NCBI RefSeq assembly: GCF_018343615.1
Contig: NZ_JAGYPI010000001.1
Location: 682,001-746,000 of the forward strand
DNA: 64,000 nt
Direction of reading: 5' to 3'
Source of the DNA: Bacillus sp. FJAT-49736
GTDB taxonomy: Bacteria; Bacillota; Bacilli; Bacillales; Bacillaceae_C
Positions 45,362 to 54,198 of the stretch are shown one piece after another (the stretch's first letter is position 1; each line of letters begins with the position of its first letter). The notes beneath the pieces were generated by a model. The model saw only the letters and a program-made list of their open reading frames with translations, searched no databases and had not been told where the DNA came from. The translations under genes were made by a program, and so were the position numbers.

Positions 45362-46645
45362 ATGAACAACAATGAAATATATGTAAGTCTTGACATCGGT
45401 ACGTCCACCGTTAAAGTAATTATTGGCGAAATGGTTAACGATTCATTAAATATCATCGGTGTGGGCAATGTGAAGTCAGAAGGAATTCGGAAAGGCTCCA
45501 TTGTCGATATTGATGAAACGGTTCATTCTATCAAAAAGGCGGTAGAACAAGCTGAAAGAATGATTGGTATGAATATCGACCATTGTATTGTCGGTATTGC
45601 TGCCAACCATGTAATGCTCCAGCCATCTCACGGGGTTGTAGCTGTAGCTAGCGAAAATCGGGAAATATCTGATGAGGATGTAGCAAGAGTAATGGATGCT
45701 GCACAGGTAATTTCTATAGCACCGGAAAGGGAAATTATTAATGTCATTCCTAAACAATTTATTGTTGATGGTTTAGATGAGATAAATGATCCCCGCGGAA
45801 TGATAGGTGTGCGGTTGGAGATGGAGGGTACAATTGTAACTGGGTCAAAAACTAGCCTACATAATACTCTCAGATGTGTTGAACGAGCAGGTTTAAATAT
45901 TACCGAAATTGTATTACAGCCATTAGCAGCCGGAGCTGTTTGTTTGTCGAAGGATGAATTAGATTTAGGAGCTATTTTAGTCGATATTGGCGGGGGATCC
46001 ACTACTCTAGCAGTATTTGAAAATGGCAACATTAAAAATACAAGTGTTATACCAGTTGGTGGGGACCATATAACGAAAGACTTATCGATAGTGTTAAGAA
46101 CTTCAACAGAAGATGCCGAAAAGATTAAAGTAAAGTATGGACATGCTTTCAGAAATGATGCATCAGAGGATGAGGTTTTCAGTGTACCAATTATCGGTAG
46201 TGATCAGCATCAACAATTTAACCAATTGGAAATTTCTGATATTATAGAAGCCAGACTAGAAGAAGTTTTTGATCTTATATGGAAAGAACTCAAGCGTATG
46301 AATATTATTGATTTGCCGGGAGGAATTGTATTAACCGGCGGAACGGCAAATATTCCTGGAGTACTGGAACTAGCGCAGTCCGTTTTTCAAAATCGTGTTC
46401 GTATTGCAATACCGGATTATATTGGTGTTCGTGAACCTCAATATACGACTGCGATTGGATTAATAAAATATGCTTATCGAAATGCAAGATTACAAGGTCG
46501 TAATGTTAGTGCAGCACCTGTTCAAATGGATCAATACGAAAAAAGGCCAGTGAAGAAAACACAGCCAAAACCAAAAAATGAAAAACAACAAGAAGAGAAA
46601 ATTTCCGCAAAGATGAAAAAATTCTTTGGATACTTTTTTGAGTAA
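45362..46645 (+). CDS. ftsA: Cell division protein FtsA
   Basis: Actin-like protein that tethers FtsZ to the membrane. ATG 45362 (MNNNEIYVSLDIGTSTVKVI), behind GGGAGGTG, matches the B. subtilis start; 427 residues. Actin-fold motifs: phosphate-1 loop YVSLDIGTSTVK, phosphate-2 LVDIGGGSTTLAVF, adenosine loop VLTGGTANIPGV. The C-terminus (SAKMKKFFGYFFE) is the membrane-targeting amphipathic helix, separated by a Lys/Gln-rich linker. Co-transcribed with ftsZ. Confidence 0.96.
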   Translation: MNNNEIYVSLDIGTSTVKVIIGEMVNDSLNIIGVGNVKSEGIRKGSIVDIDETVHSIKKAVEQAERMIGMNIDHCIVGIAANHVMLQPSHGVVAVASENREISDEDVARVMDAAQVISIAPEREIINVIPKQFIVDGLDEINDPRGMIGVRLEMEGTIVTGSKTSLHNTLRCVERAGLNITEIVLQPLAAGAVCLSKDELDLGAILVDIGGGSTTLAVFENGNIKNTSVIPVGGDHITKDLSIVLRTSTEDAEKIKVKYGHAFRNDASEDEVFSVPIIGSDQHQQFNQLEISDIIEARLEEVFDLIWKELKRMNIIDLPGGIVLTGGTANIPGVLELAQSVFQNRVRIAIPDYIGVREPQYTTAIGLIKYAYRNARLQGRNVSAAPVQMDQYEKRPVKKTQPKPKNEKQQEEKISAKMKKFFGYFFE

Positions 46646-46785
46646 TAAGGAGATTATCGACCATTTCAGAGGTTAGTTGTGAATGAAGAATGTTATCTTC
46701 ATCACAATATCCTTCTATTCTTATTATGGAACCCAGAGTAGAAAATATGTCTTGGTGGAATATCGACGAATTAGGAGGATTTGTC

Positions 46786-47916
46786 ATGTTGGAGTTCGAT
46801 ACGAATTTAGATTCTTTAGCAACAATAAAAGTCATTGGCGTAGGCGGAGGCGGTAATAACGCTGTAAACCGAATGATAGAAAATGATGTTCAAGGTGTAG
46901 AATTTATTGCTGTAAACACGGATGCACAAGCGTTGAATTTATCAAAAGCAGAATTAAGGATGCAAATTGGTGCAAAGCTTACAAGAGGATTAGGTGCTGG
47001 TGCAAATCCTGAAGTAGGTAAAAAAGCAGCTGAGGAAAGCAAGGAGCAAATTGAAGAAGCATTAAGAGGAGCAGATATGGTGTTTGTTACTGCTGGAATG
47101 GGAGGCGGAACAGGAACCGGAGCTGCACCAGTTATTGCTCAAATAGCAAAGGATCTTGGAGCGCTAACTGTTGGGGTAGTAACTCGTCCATTTTCATTTG
47201 AAGGTCGCAAACGTTCTTCACAAGCAACAGGTGGAATTGCTGCTATGAAGGAAGCAGTTGACACTCTTATTGTCATTCCAAATGACCGATTGCTAGAAAT
47301 AGTAGATAAAAGCACTCCAATGCTAGAAGCATTCAGAGAAGCTGATAATGTTCTACGTCAAGGTGTACAAGGTATTTCCGATTTAATTGCAACTCCTGGA
47401 TTAATTAATCTAGACTTTGCCGATGTAAAAACGATTATGACGAATAAGGGATCGGCATTAATGGGTATTGGTGTAGCTACTGGAGAAAATAGAGCAACCG
47501 AAGCTGCTAAAAAGGCAATATCTTCTCCACTTCTTGAAAAATCAATTGATGGTGCTCAAGGGGTCTTAATGAATATAACGGGTGGAGTTAACCTGAGCTT
47601 ATATGAAGTTCAAGAAGCTGCCGATATAGTTGCTTCTGCATCGGATCAAGAAGTTAATATGATTTTCGGTTCCGTTATTAATGAAGAATTAAAGGATGAA
47701 ATTGTTGTAACTGTAATAGCTACTGGCTTTAATGAGGAAGTTTCTCAAAATAAGCAGCAGCGTCCAGGTTTTGGACAAGTTAAACCATCACACAATCAAC
47801 CACTAAAGCGTGAACCAAAACGTGAAGAAATGCAGCAAGAACCTGTTCGAAATACACAGAATGTGGAGGATACACTAGATATCCCTACATTCCTACGAAA
47901 CAGAAATCGAAGATAA
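46786..47916 (+). CDS. ftsZ: Cell division protein FtsZ
   Basis: Tubulin-like GTPase that forms the Z-ring. ATG 46786 ([20 protein letters not shown]) follows AGGAGG at 46773-46778; 376 residues. GTP signature GGGTGTG (106-112), T3/T7 elements (Nx[16 protein letters not shown]) and the C-terminal conserved peptide [12 protein letters not shown], which binds FtsA, SepF and other partners, are present, with a variable linker in between. Ends at a strong terminator. bpr, which follows in B. subtilis, is missing. Confidence 0.97.
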   Translation: MLEFDTNLDSLATIKVIGVGGGGNNAVNRMIENDVQGVEFIAVNTDAQALNLSKAELRMQIGAKLTRGLGAGANPEVGKKAAEESKEQIEEALRGADMVFVTAGMGGGTGTGAAPVIAQIAKDLGALTVGVVTRPFSFEGRKRSSQATGGIAAMKEAVDTLIVIPNDRLLEIVDKSTPMLEAFREADNVLRQGVQGISDLIATPGLINLDFADVKTIMTNKGSALMGIGVATGENRATEAAKKAISSPLLEKSIDGAQGVLMNITGGVNLSLYEVQEAADIVASASDQEVNMIFGSVINEELKDEIVVTVIATGFNEEVSQNKQQRPGFGQVKPSHNQPLKREPKREEMQQEPVRNTQNVEDTLDIPTFLRNRNRR

Positions 47917-47931
47917 CCAGTTGTTTATATT

Positions 47932-47964
47932 GAAACCAGATGATGAAATCATCTGGTTTTTTTA
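47932..47964 (+). terminator. Terminator after ftsZ
   Basis: AAACCAGATGAT and ATCATCTGGTTT form a 12-bp stem with loop GAA and T6. Confidence 0.93.
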
Positions 47965-47999
47965 TTGCCTTAATTATTGGCATATTTTTACCTAGTCTT

Positions 48000-48107
48000 T
48001 TCTTGTCGCGTATATTTCACATGACAAAATTCGAATGAAACTTCGAAAAGTTCTTCTTTTTCACATACAAGAAATGACACACTTTTAATAGGGATGTACG
48101 ATATACT
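48000..48107 (+). promoter_or_regulatory. spoIIG promoter: Spo0A-type boxes and sigma-A elements with 22-bp spacing
   Basis: ATGACA (48074-48079) and TATACT (48102-48107) are separated by 22 bases, the unusual spacing known for the B. subtilis spoIIG promoter, where Spo0A-P lets sigma-A RNA polymerase work despite the wrong distance. Upstream are imperfect 0A boxes: TTGTCGCG near 48003 and, inverted, ATGACAAAA at 48021-48029. Confidence 0.7.
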
Positions 48108-48149
48108 GTCGGTATTATAGTTTCTCGACTGGAATTGGGAGGTGCAATA

Positions 48150-49064
48150 TTGGTCGTCTATATGGATATCGTTTGGCTGCTGAATTTAATGGTAGATAGC
48201 ACGCTCCTTTGGCTGACAGCTATTATATTAAAGCGAAGAGTTAGAATTTGGAGGATAGTGATAGGAGGATTCATCGGGTCCATTCTAATTATCTTGAGTA
48301 TTACCCCGATTGCTCCATATGCAGGTAGCCCTTTTGTTAAGCTGGGGTTTTCCGTTTTAATGGTTTTTAGTGTATTTGGTTTTAAACGATTTAAATACTA
48401 TTTTTCAAACCTGTTAACCTTCTATTTTGTAACTTTTTTAACAGGAGGTATTTTAATTGGAACACACTATTTTTTGAATTTTAATATGCAATTGAATCTT
48501 GCTAGTATTAGGGGATTCGGAGATCCGATAAGCTGGTTATTTGTAGTATTTGGATTGCCGGTTGCATGGTATTTTGAAAAACAGAGAGTATCCAACTTCG
48601 AAATGACGAATATACAATTTGACCAATTAGTGAAAGTGGAAATACACATAAATGGTTTACATATTTCTATGAACGGACTAGTAGATAGCGGGAATCAGCT
48701 ACAGGATCCAATTTCAAAAGCGCCAGTAATGATTGTTTCTACACAAGAATTGAATGGAATTCTGCCTAATGAGGTAATTGAATTATCCGAAAACCACGAA
48801 AAGTTAATGGATGGATCCATTCAATTAAAACCGGAGTGGTACGATAAAATTCGTCTTATCCCCGCCAAAGCAGTTGGGAAAAATCATCAATTGCTTGTTG
48901 CTTATAAACCGGATTCGTTGCAAATTCATAATGAAAAAGGCTGCTACCAAGTGCAAAGATCCTTAATTTCCTTTACAAACCAACAATTATCAAGTGACGA
49001 TGTTTTTCAAAGTATAGTACATCCAAAAATGTTAACTGGTATTCCTATACAAAATGCTTCCTAA
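48150..49064 (+). CDS. spoIIGA: Sporulation sigma-E factor-processing peptidase SpoIIGA
   Basis: Membrane aspartic protease that removes the pro-sequence of SigE. TTG start at 48150 (MVVYMDIVWLLNLMVDS), five bases after GGGAGGTG; 304 residues, close to the B. subtilis 309. Five hydrophobic helices form the N-terminal half; the C-terminal protease half contains the conserved active-site segment LVDSGNQLQDP, in which the D of DSG is the catalytic Asp. First gene of the spoIIG operon. Confidence 0.94.
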   Translation: MVVYMDIVWLLNLMVDSTLLWLTAIILKRRVRIWRIVIGGFIGSILIILSITPIAPYAGSPFVKLGFSVLMVFSVFGFKRFKYYFSNLLTFYFVTFLTGGILIGTHYFLNFNMQLNLASIRGFGDPISWLFVVFGLPVAWYFEKQRVSNFEMTNIQFDQLVKVEIHINGLHISMNGLVDSGNQLQDPISKAPVMIVSTQELNGILPNEVIELSENHEKLMDGSIQLKPEWYDKIRLIPAKAVGKNHQLLVAYKPDSLQIHNEKGCYQVQRSLISFTNQQLSSDDVFQSIVHPKMLTGIPIQNAS

Positions 49065-49133
49065 ACTTTTTATTTTCCATGTTTGTAATACTACTATACT
49101 CTCGAATCATTCAATTTAGAAGGAGGACATCCA

Positions 49134-49853
49134 TTGAAAAATCTAAAAATTAAATTGTCCTATTTTTGGTACAAATTATTAATAAAACTTGGTCTTAAAA
49201 CCGATGAAATATACTACATTGGGGGAAGTGAAGCTCTTCCTCCTCCATTAACAAAGGATGAAGAGGAGGTTCTGTTAAAAAAACTCCCAAATGGAGACAA
49301 AGCCGCAAGATCATTATTAATTGAACGGAATTTAAGATTGGTGGTTTACATAGCACGAAAATTTGAAAATACAGGGATTAATATCGAAGACTTGATTAGT
49401 ATTGGCACTATTGGACTAATCAAGGCGGTGAATACATTTAATCCTGAGAAGAAAATAAAATTAGCTACCTATGCATCCCGATGTATTGAAAATGAAATTC
49501 TTATGTATTTAAGAAGAAATAACAAAATAAGGTCAGAGGTCTCTTTTGATGAGCCATTAAATATTGATTGGGATGGAAATGAATTATTATTATCCGACGT
49601 TTTAGGGACGGAGGAGGATATCATTACGAAGGATTTAGAAGCAAATGTTGATAAAAATCTGTTGTTTAATGCTTTGCACCAGTTGACAGACCGTGAAAAG
49701 CAAATTATGGAGCTTCGCTTTGGTCTTCAGGGGGGCGAAGAGAAAACTCAAAAGGATGTAGCGGATATGCTTGGTATTTCCCAATCATACATTTCCCGTC
49801 TTGAAAAGAGAATTATAAAAAGATTGCGTAAAGAATTTAATAAAATGGTTTAA
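49134..49853 (+). CDS. sigE: Mother-cell sigma factor SigE (with pro-sequence)
   Basis: Sporulation sigma-E, made as an inactive precursor and cleaved by SpoIIGA. TTG start at 49134 with AGGAGG. 239 residues, as in B. subtilis. The N-terminal pro-sequence ([20 protein letters not shown], about 27 residues, amphipathic, ending near EIYYIGG) is followed by region 2 ([31 protein letters not shown]) and region 4 HTH ([18 protein letters not shown]). Operon with spoIIGA. Confidence 0.97.
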   Translation: MKNLKIKLSYFWYKLLIKLGLKTDEIYYIGGSEALPPPLTKDEEEVLLKKLPNGDKAARSLLIERNLRLVVYIARKFENTGINIEDLISIGTIGLIKAVNTFNPEKKIKLATYASRCIENEILMYLRRNNKIRSEVSFDEPLNIDWDGNELLLSDVLGTEEDIITKDLEANVDKNLLFNALHQLTDREKQIMELRFGLQGGEEKTQKDVADMLGISQSYISRLEKRIIKRLRKEFNKMV

Positions 49854-50093
49854 TCATGCGGATCTAGCTACAATGGTTACTCCGACTACCCATCCATATT
49901 ACGACTTAATTTTAAAGCATCTTTTCTTAAAGGATTATTAATTCAAAATAATATGGATGTTAATAAGCTTTCTATCTTTAAAATATACATGGTTTACGAA
50001 AAGAGATGTAGATAAAAAAATTTTTCTGTAAAAAAGTCTTAGAAAATATACCATTTTACAATTGTTTGCCGTTAGTGAGACATTTCTTCAAGT
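49854..50093 (+). other. sigE-sigG intergenic region with an 11-bp inverted repeat
   Basis: CATCCATATTA (49891-49901) and TAATATGGATG (49949-49959) form an 11-bp perfect inverted repeat with a 47-base loop. The loop contains GCATCTTTTCTTAAAGG, which resembles the dispersed repeat family of this window. No gene or T-run terminator is apparent. Confidence 0.45.
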
Positions 50094-50122
50094 GCATAAA
50101 TTTCCCACCTAAGGAGATACTT
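50094..50122 (+). promoter_or_regulatory. Forespore sigma-F/sigma-G promoter of sigG
   Basis: GCATA (50094-50098), 14 bases, GGAGATACTT (50113-50122). The same pattern and spacing stand before csfG on the minus strand. It is about 38 bases upstream of the sigG start and consistent with sigma-F initiation and sigma-G autoregulation in B. subtilis. Confidence 0.65.
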
Positions 50123-50159
50123 ATTTTTGAACAGCAGCTCCTGCAAGGAGGGAATTAAC

Positions 50160-50936
50160 TTGAAGCGTAATAAAGTAGAAATTTGTGGTGTTGATACATC
50201 AAAGCTTCCTGTTTTGAAGAATGAGGAAATGAGAGAATTACTGAAGCAAATGCATGCGGGGGATATGCATGCAAGGGAAAAACTTGTAAATGGGAATTTA
50301 CGATTGGTACTTAGTGTCATACAACGGTTTAATAATCGCGGTGAATATGTGGACGATCTATTTCAGGTTGGCTGCATCGGTCTTATGAAATCCATTGATA
50401 ATTTTGATTTAAGTCAAAACGTACGATTTTCTACTTATGCCGTTCCGATGATTATCGGTGAAATACGTAGGTATTTGCGGGATAATAATCCAATACGTGT
50501 TTCACGTTCACTCCGTGACATTGCTTATAAAGCTCTTCAGGTTCGGGAGCGTTTAATCAGTGAAACCTCCAGAGAACCTACTGCAGAGGAAATTGCAAAG
50601 GTCTTGGAAGTTCCGCACGAAGAAATAGTATTTGCACTTGATGCCATTCAAGATCCTGTCTCTTTATTTGAGCCGATTTATAATGATGGAGGAGATCCTA
50701 TTTTTGTTATGGATCAATTAAGCGATGAAAGGAATCGGGATAGTAATTGGATTGAGGAAATAGCTTTGCAGGAGGGCATGAGAAGACTCAATGATCGAGA
50801 AAAATTGATTATCAGAAAAAGATTTTTCCAAGGGAAAACACAAATGGAAGTAGCGGAAGAAATCGGAATATCGCAAGCCCAAGTATCACGCTTAGAAAAA
50901 GCGGCTATTAAGTCAATGAATAAAAATATTCAATAA
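50160..50936 (+). CDS. sigG: Forespore sigma factor SigG
   Basis: Late forespore sigma-G, which transcribes small acid-soluble spore protein and germination genes. TTG start at 50160 (MKRNKVEICGVDTSKLPVLK), seven bases after AAGGAGGG; a longer in-frame version starting at 50127 is unlikely. 258 residues. Regions 2 (NNRGEYVDDLFQVGCIGLMK), 3 and 4 (EVAEEIGISQAQVSRLEK) are intact. Single-gene unit with its own promoter and terminator. Confidence 0.97.
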   Translation: MKRNKVEICGVDTSKLPVLKNEEMRELLKQMHAGDMHAREKLVNGNLRLVLSVIQRFNNRGEYVDDLFQVGCIGLMKSIDNFDLSQNVRFSTYAVPMIIGEIRRYLRDNNPIRVSRSLRDIAYKALQVRERLISETSREPTAEEIAKVLEVPHEEIVFALDAIQDPVSLFEPIYNDGGDPIFVMDQLSDERNRDSNWIEEIALQEGMRRLNDREKLIIRKRFFQGKTQMEVAEEIGISQAQVSRLEKAAIKSMNKNIQ

Positions 50937-50941
50937 CGATC

Positions 50942-50988
50942 AAGTCGGTCATCCTGTAATAGGCTGACCGACTTTTATTATTATTTTT
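50942..50988 (+). terminator. Terminator after sigG
   Basis: AAGTCGGTCA and TGACCGACTT form a 10-bp stem with a 13-base loop, followed by TTATTATTATTTTT. Confidence 0.85.
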
Positions 50989-51046
50989 GTCCTTTACTGC
51001 ATATATTTTATTAATTGCATATTAGCCTTTTAAGGAGAGGATAACG

Positions 51047-51334
51047 GTGGTTCGTATATCTGATTTTCAAATAAAGGATGTCGTAAGTATTTCAGATGGG
51101 CGCAGATTAGGAAATGTGACCGATATTGATATTAATTTGGACAACGGAAAAATAGAAAGCATTGTAGTAGGTGGGCAAGGGAAAATATTGAGCTTTTTTA
51201 GTAAAGAAGAGGAAGTCGTGATCCCTTGGAACAATATTGTAAAGATTGGTGAAGATGTTATTCTAGTGAGATTTCGTGAGCAAAAATATATGGGGCAACA
51301 ACAGCTTCAAGAACCAAAAAATGAAAAACATTAA
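51047..51334 (+). CDS. ylmC: YlmC/YmxH family sporulation-associated protein (PRC-barrel)
   Basis: A 95-residue protein made of one PRC-barrel domain (RISDFQIKDVVSISDGRRLG, then LDNGKIESIVV), of the YlmC/YmxH family found in endospore formers. GTG start at 51047 with AAGGAGAGG. The function is not known. In B. subtilis ylmA (ABC ATPase) and ylmB (deacylase) lie between sigG and ylmC; both are absent. Confidence 0.87.
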   Translation: MVRISDFQIKDVVSISDGRRLGNVTDIDINLDNGKIESIVVGGQGKILSFFSKEEEVVIPWNNIVKIGEDVILVRFREQKYMGQQQLQEPKNEKH

Positions 51335-51370
51335 ACATAAATGTATTTCTGTGTTACACTATTGGAAAGT

Positions 51371-51397
51371 GAAGGTAAATAGTACCTTCTTTTTTTA
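51371..51397 (+). terminator. Terminator after ylmC
   Basis: GAAGGTA and TACCTTC form a stem with loop AATAG and T7. Confidence 0.8.
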
Positions 51398-51399
51398 TT

Positions 51400-51731
51400 T
51401 AGCATCTTTTCGTAAACTTTGTTGCTTTGGGACCTAAATAAGGAGCAAATATTAATGTTACTAGGCAATTTTCGCATATTTTCTTAAGAAAAGACGCCAC
51501 GAAGCATTTAGATATACGGGTTGATGAACTTATATGTAAAACAACAATCTATGCGAAAATAGCCATTATTTAAGGCTCTTTTCTGCTTTTTTTTAGAGGG
51601 GAATATTAGTATCAACCTAACTTGAGTAATGAAGGAATAACGTTCTTAAGAAAAGTTGCCCCGAGCTAAGACTATTCACGTATTTATTACTGAATATGAT
51701 AAACTACAATCTAAACAAAAATAGCTATATT
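51400..51731. repeat. Cluster of dispersed intergenic repeat elements
   Basis: The ylmC-ylmD gap holds at least three units: a minus-oriented core (CGTAAACTTTGTTGCTTTGG) at 51400-51436; a 101-base unit at 51464-51564 with inverted ends GGCAATTTTCGCATA and TATGCGAAAATAGCC (14 of 15 paired); and a third from 51571 to 51731 that includes TTAAGGCTCTTTTCTGC and CTTAAGAAAAGTTGCCCCGA. Together they fill the whole gap. No gene is supported. Confidence 0.65.
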
Positions 51732-51755
51732 TCATGATTGAATGGGGTGTTATGT

Positions 51756-52592
51756 ATGAACGAACCATTTATTAAAGAGAATAAGGAATTTTTTTATATA
51801 AAAGAATGGTCTAAGTTATCTTCTAAGATTGTTGCTGGATTTACAACTAAAGTTGGAGGATTCAGTGAACAATTTAATGGCACTTTAAATTGCGGATTCC
51901 ATGTAGGGGATCAAATCGAAGCTGTTAAAAAAAACAGGGAGCTCTTATCTCAAAAGCTTCATTTCCCAACCGACTCATGGGTTGGTTGTGAGCAAACACA
52001 TGGTGTTCACATTGCTCAAATTAATAAAGCGGATATTGGTAAAGGTGCTCTTAATTATGAAAGCAGCGTGAAAGATACAGATGGTATATACACTAATGTA
52101 CATAATATTTTATTGACATTATGCTTCGCTGATTGCGTACCGCTTTATTTTTATTCGGAAAAACATAATATGGTGGGAATTGCACATGCCGGATGGAAAG
52201 GTACAGCAAAAGGAATTGCCAAGGAAATGATTCATACGTGGACTGAAAAAGGTATAATGCCAAAAGATATTTTGGTAGCCATTGGACCATCCATTTGTGA
52301 AAAATGCTATATTGTCGATAATCGTGTGATAGATGAAATTCATCCTTGGTTAATGAATACGGTTGATATACCGTATAATGAAATTTCTACTGGACAATAT
52401 CAGCTAAATTTAAGAAAATTAAATAAAATAATACTTGAAAAATCAGGCATTCCATCCGAAAATATTTTTGTCACGAAATATTGCACTAGTTGTGAGCGAG
52501 ATGATTTTTTCTCTCATCGACGTGATCAAGGCAATACAGGAAGAATGATAGGCTTTATAGGTTTGAAAGGAATGGATGATAGTGAAGGTTAG
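51756..52592 (+). CDS. pgeF: Laccase-domain (polyphenol oxidase/purine nucleoside phosphorylase) protein YlmD
   Basis: A 278-residue protein of the YfiH/PgeF (DUF152) family, once called multicopper polyphenol oxidase and now linked to purine nucleoside phosphorylase/adenosine deaminase activity or peptidoglycan precursor editing. ATG 51756 follows GGGGTG; an in-frame TTG at 51738 would add six residues. Metal-site motifs are intact: CEQTHGVHIA, CADCVPLYFY, GIAHAGWKGT and GPSICEKCYIVD. Its last codons overlap the next gene. Confidence 0.88.
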   Translation: MNEPFIKENKEFFYIKEWSKLSSKIVAGFTTKVGGFSEQFNGTLNCGFHVGDQIEAVKKNRELLSQKLHFPTDSWVGCEQTHGVHIAQINKADIGKGALNYESSVKDTDGIYTNVHNILLTLCFADCVPLYFYSEKHNMVGIAHAGWKGTAKGIAKEMIHTWTEKGIMPKDILVAIGPSICEKCYIVDNRVIDEIHPWLMNTVDIPYNEISTGQYQLNLRKLNKIILEKSGIPSENIFVTKYCTSCERDDFFSHRRDQGNTGRMIGFIGLKGMDDSEG

Positions 52593-53250
52593 TGATAAGC
52601 TGACAATGATTAAGGAAAAGATAGAACAGGCTTGCCAAAAAGCAGGACGGAGTTCTAATGAAATAAAGATTATTGCTGTTACAAAATATGTTTCAACCGA
52701 AAGAGCACAGGAAGCCCTCGATTCCGGTATAATCCATCTAGGTGAAAATCGGGATGAAGGATTATTGGATAAATGGAATACATTAGGTAATAGGCCGATA
52801 TGGCATTTTATTGGAACATTACAAACAAGAAAAGTAAAGAATATTGTTGATAAAGTATCTTATATTCATTCCCTAGACAGGATTTCTTTAGCTCAAGAAA
52901 TAAATAAACGAGCAACCAAAACGATACCTTGTTTTATCCAAGTGAATGTTTCCAAAGAAGAATCCAAGCATGGACTTCCTGCGGAGTCTGTAGTAGATTT
53001 TGTGAAACAATTAATGCCATTTAAACAAATCGAGATTGTTGGTTTGATGACAATGGCGCCATTTACGGAGGATGAATATATTGTTCGAAATACATTTCGC
53101 GGTTTAAAACAGCTTCAGCAAGAAGTACAAGCACTTAAACTTCCTCATGCACCATGTAAGGAGCTTTCCATGGGGATGTCAAATGACTATGAAATTGCCA
53201 TTGAAGAAGGAGCTACATTTATTAGGATTGGTACTGCTTTAGTAGGCTAA
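52582..53250 (+). CDS. ylmE: YggS-family PLP homeostasis protein YlmE
   Basis: Pyridoxal-phosphate-binding, alanine racemase-fold protein that buffers PLP; it is not an active racemase. GTG 52582 ([16 protein letters not shown]) fits the B. subtilis start and has AAAGGA ten bases upstream; ATG 52576 would add two residues. 222 residues. The PLP lysine is in [24 protein letters not shown] and [21 protein letters not shown] are family signatures. It overlaps ylmD and leads into sepF. Confidence 0.93.
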   Translation: MKVSDKLTMIKEKIEQACQKAGRSSNEIKIIAVTKYVSTERAQEALDSGIIHLGENRDEGLLDKWNTLGNRPIWHFIGTLQTRKVKNIVDKVSYIHSLDRISLAQEINKRATKTIPCFIQVNVSKEESKHGLPAESVVDFVKQLMPFKQIEIVGLMTMAPFTEDEYIVRNTFRGLKQLQQEVQALKLPHAPCKELSMGMSNDYEIAIEEGATFIRIGTALVG

Positions 53251-53272
53251 AAATTTAGGAGGTGTATTTTTT

Positions 53273-53722
53273 ATGGGATTAAAATCAAAAATTAAAACAT
53301 TTTTCTTATTAGATGATGAATATGATGATATGGAAGAAGAAAAAATGGGACATGAGACTGATTATGAGCCTGAACCTGCTCCAAGAAATAATCATGCCAC
53401 TGCAAAACATAATATTGTCAGCCTGCAGAGTGTCAAAAAAGGTTCGAAGGTAGTGCTTATTGAGCCAAGGGTTTATGCGGAAGCTCAAGAAATTGCAGAT
53501 CATTTAAAGAATAATAGATCTGTTGTAGTGAATCTTCAGCGGATTCAGCATGACCAAGCCAAACGGATAATTGACTTTTTAAGTGGTACTGTATATGCAA
53601 TTGGCGGAGATATTCAGAGAATCGGAAGCAATATATTTTTATGTACTCCGGACAATGTAGAGGTATCGGGTAACATATCGGAATTCATACAAGATAATAA
53701 TTTTGATTCGAGGTGGTCCTAA
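53273..53722 (+). CDS. sepF: Cell division protein SepF
   Basis: FtsZ-binding membrane anchor. N-terminal amphipathic helix ([17 protein letters not shown], about 2-18), an acidic/linker stretch (about 19-55), and the SepF core ([20 protein letters not shown], then [20 protein letters not shown]), which polymerises into rings. 149 residues, close to B. subtilis. ATG 53273 follows AGGAGGTG. Followed five bases later by ylmG. Confidence 0.95.
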   Translation: MGLKSKIKTFFLLDDEYDDMEEEKMGHETDYEPEPAPRNNHATAKHNIVSLQSVKKGSKVVLIEPRVYAEAQEIADHLKNNRSVVVNLQRIQHDQAKRIIDFLSGTVYAIGGDIQRIGSNIFLCTPDNVEVSGNISEFIQDNNFDSRWS

Positions 53723-53727
53723 TTTAA

Positions 53728-53988
53728 ATGAGTCTTTTATTTAACATTTTAACAAGTATATTAGTGTATTATTCATACGTGTTGATTATTTATATTTTCT
53801 TGTCATGGTTTAATGCAAGGCAAACCTCAATAGGACATGTTTTAGGACGCATTTGTGAACCGTATTTGGAGCCTTTCAGACGAATTATTCCTCCAATAGG
53901 AATGATCGACATATCTCCTATCGTTGCTTTGTTTGTTTTACGTTTAGCTGGATTAGGACTTGGACAATTATCTTCATGGATTATATAA
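53728..53988 (+). CDS. ylmG: YlmG, YggT family membrane protein
   Basis: An 86-residue protein with two hydrophobic helices and a conserved loop ([24 protein letters not shown]), the YggT signature. Members appear in the division region of many bacteria and in chloroplast nucleoid and division; no exact role is known. Coupled to sepF; a terminator follows. Confidence 0.9.
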   Translation: MSLLFNILTSILVYYSYVLIIYIFLSWFNARQTSIGHVLGRICEPYLEPFRRIIPPIGMIDISPIVALFVLRLAGLGLGQLSSWII

Positions 53989-54014
53989 AGGGCTGCTATT
54001 AAGCGCCCTTTTTA
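53987..54014 (+). terminator. Terminator after ylmG
   Basis: AAAGGGC and GCCCTTT pair with an 11-base loop, followed by TTATG. Confidence 0.65.
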
Positions 54015-54032
54015 TGTAGGGTTTTTTCATAA

Positions 54033-54178
54033 ATTCTGCTGCTCTTGTATTGGAAGATCAAATAAACAACCTTAATTTGAGTATGAATATCTAACTTTTT
54101 AAGAAATGATGCCACGAAGCTAAACCTATTTTTTAGAATTATTATAATAAATAAAAGGCAATACGAAAACAGCCTTAT
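54033..54178. repeat. Dispersed intergenic repeat, copy between ylmG and ylmH
   Basis: Ends GCTGCTCTTGTATTG (54038-54052) and CAATACGAAAACAGCC (54159-54174) are imperfect inverted repeats; an inner TTAAGAAATGATGCCACGAA is the shared motif. It fills the gap before ylmH. Confidence 0.6.
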
Positions 54179-54198
54179 GTATTAAAGAAAGGATTTGT

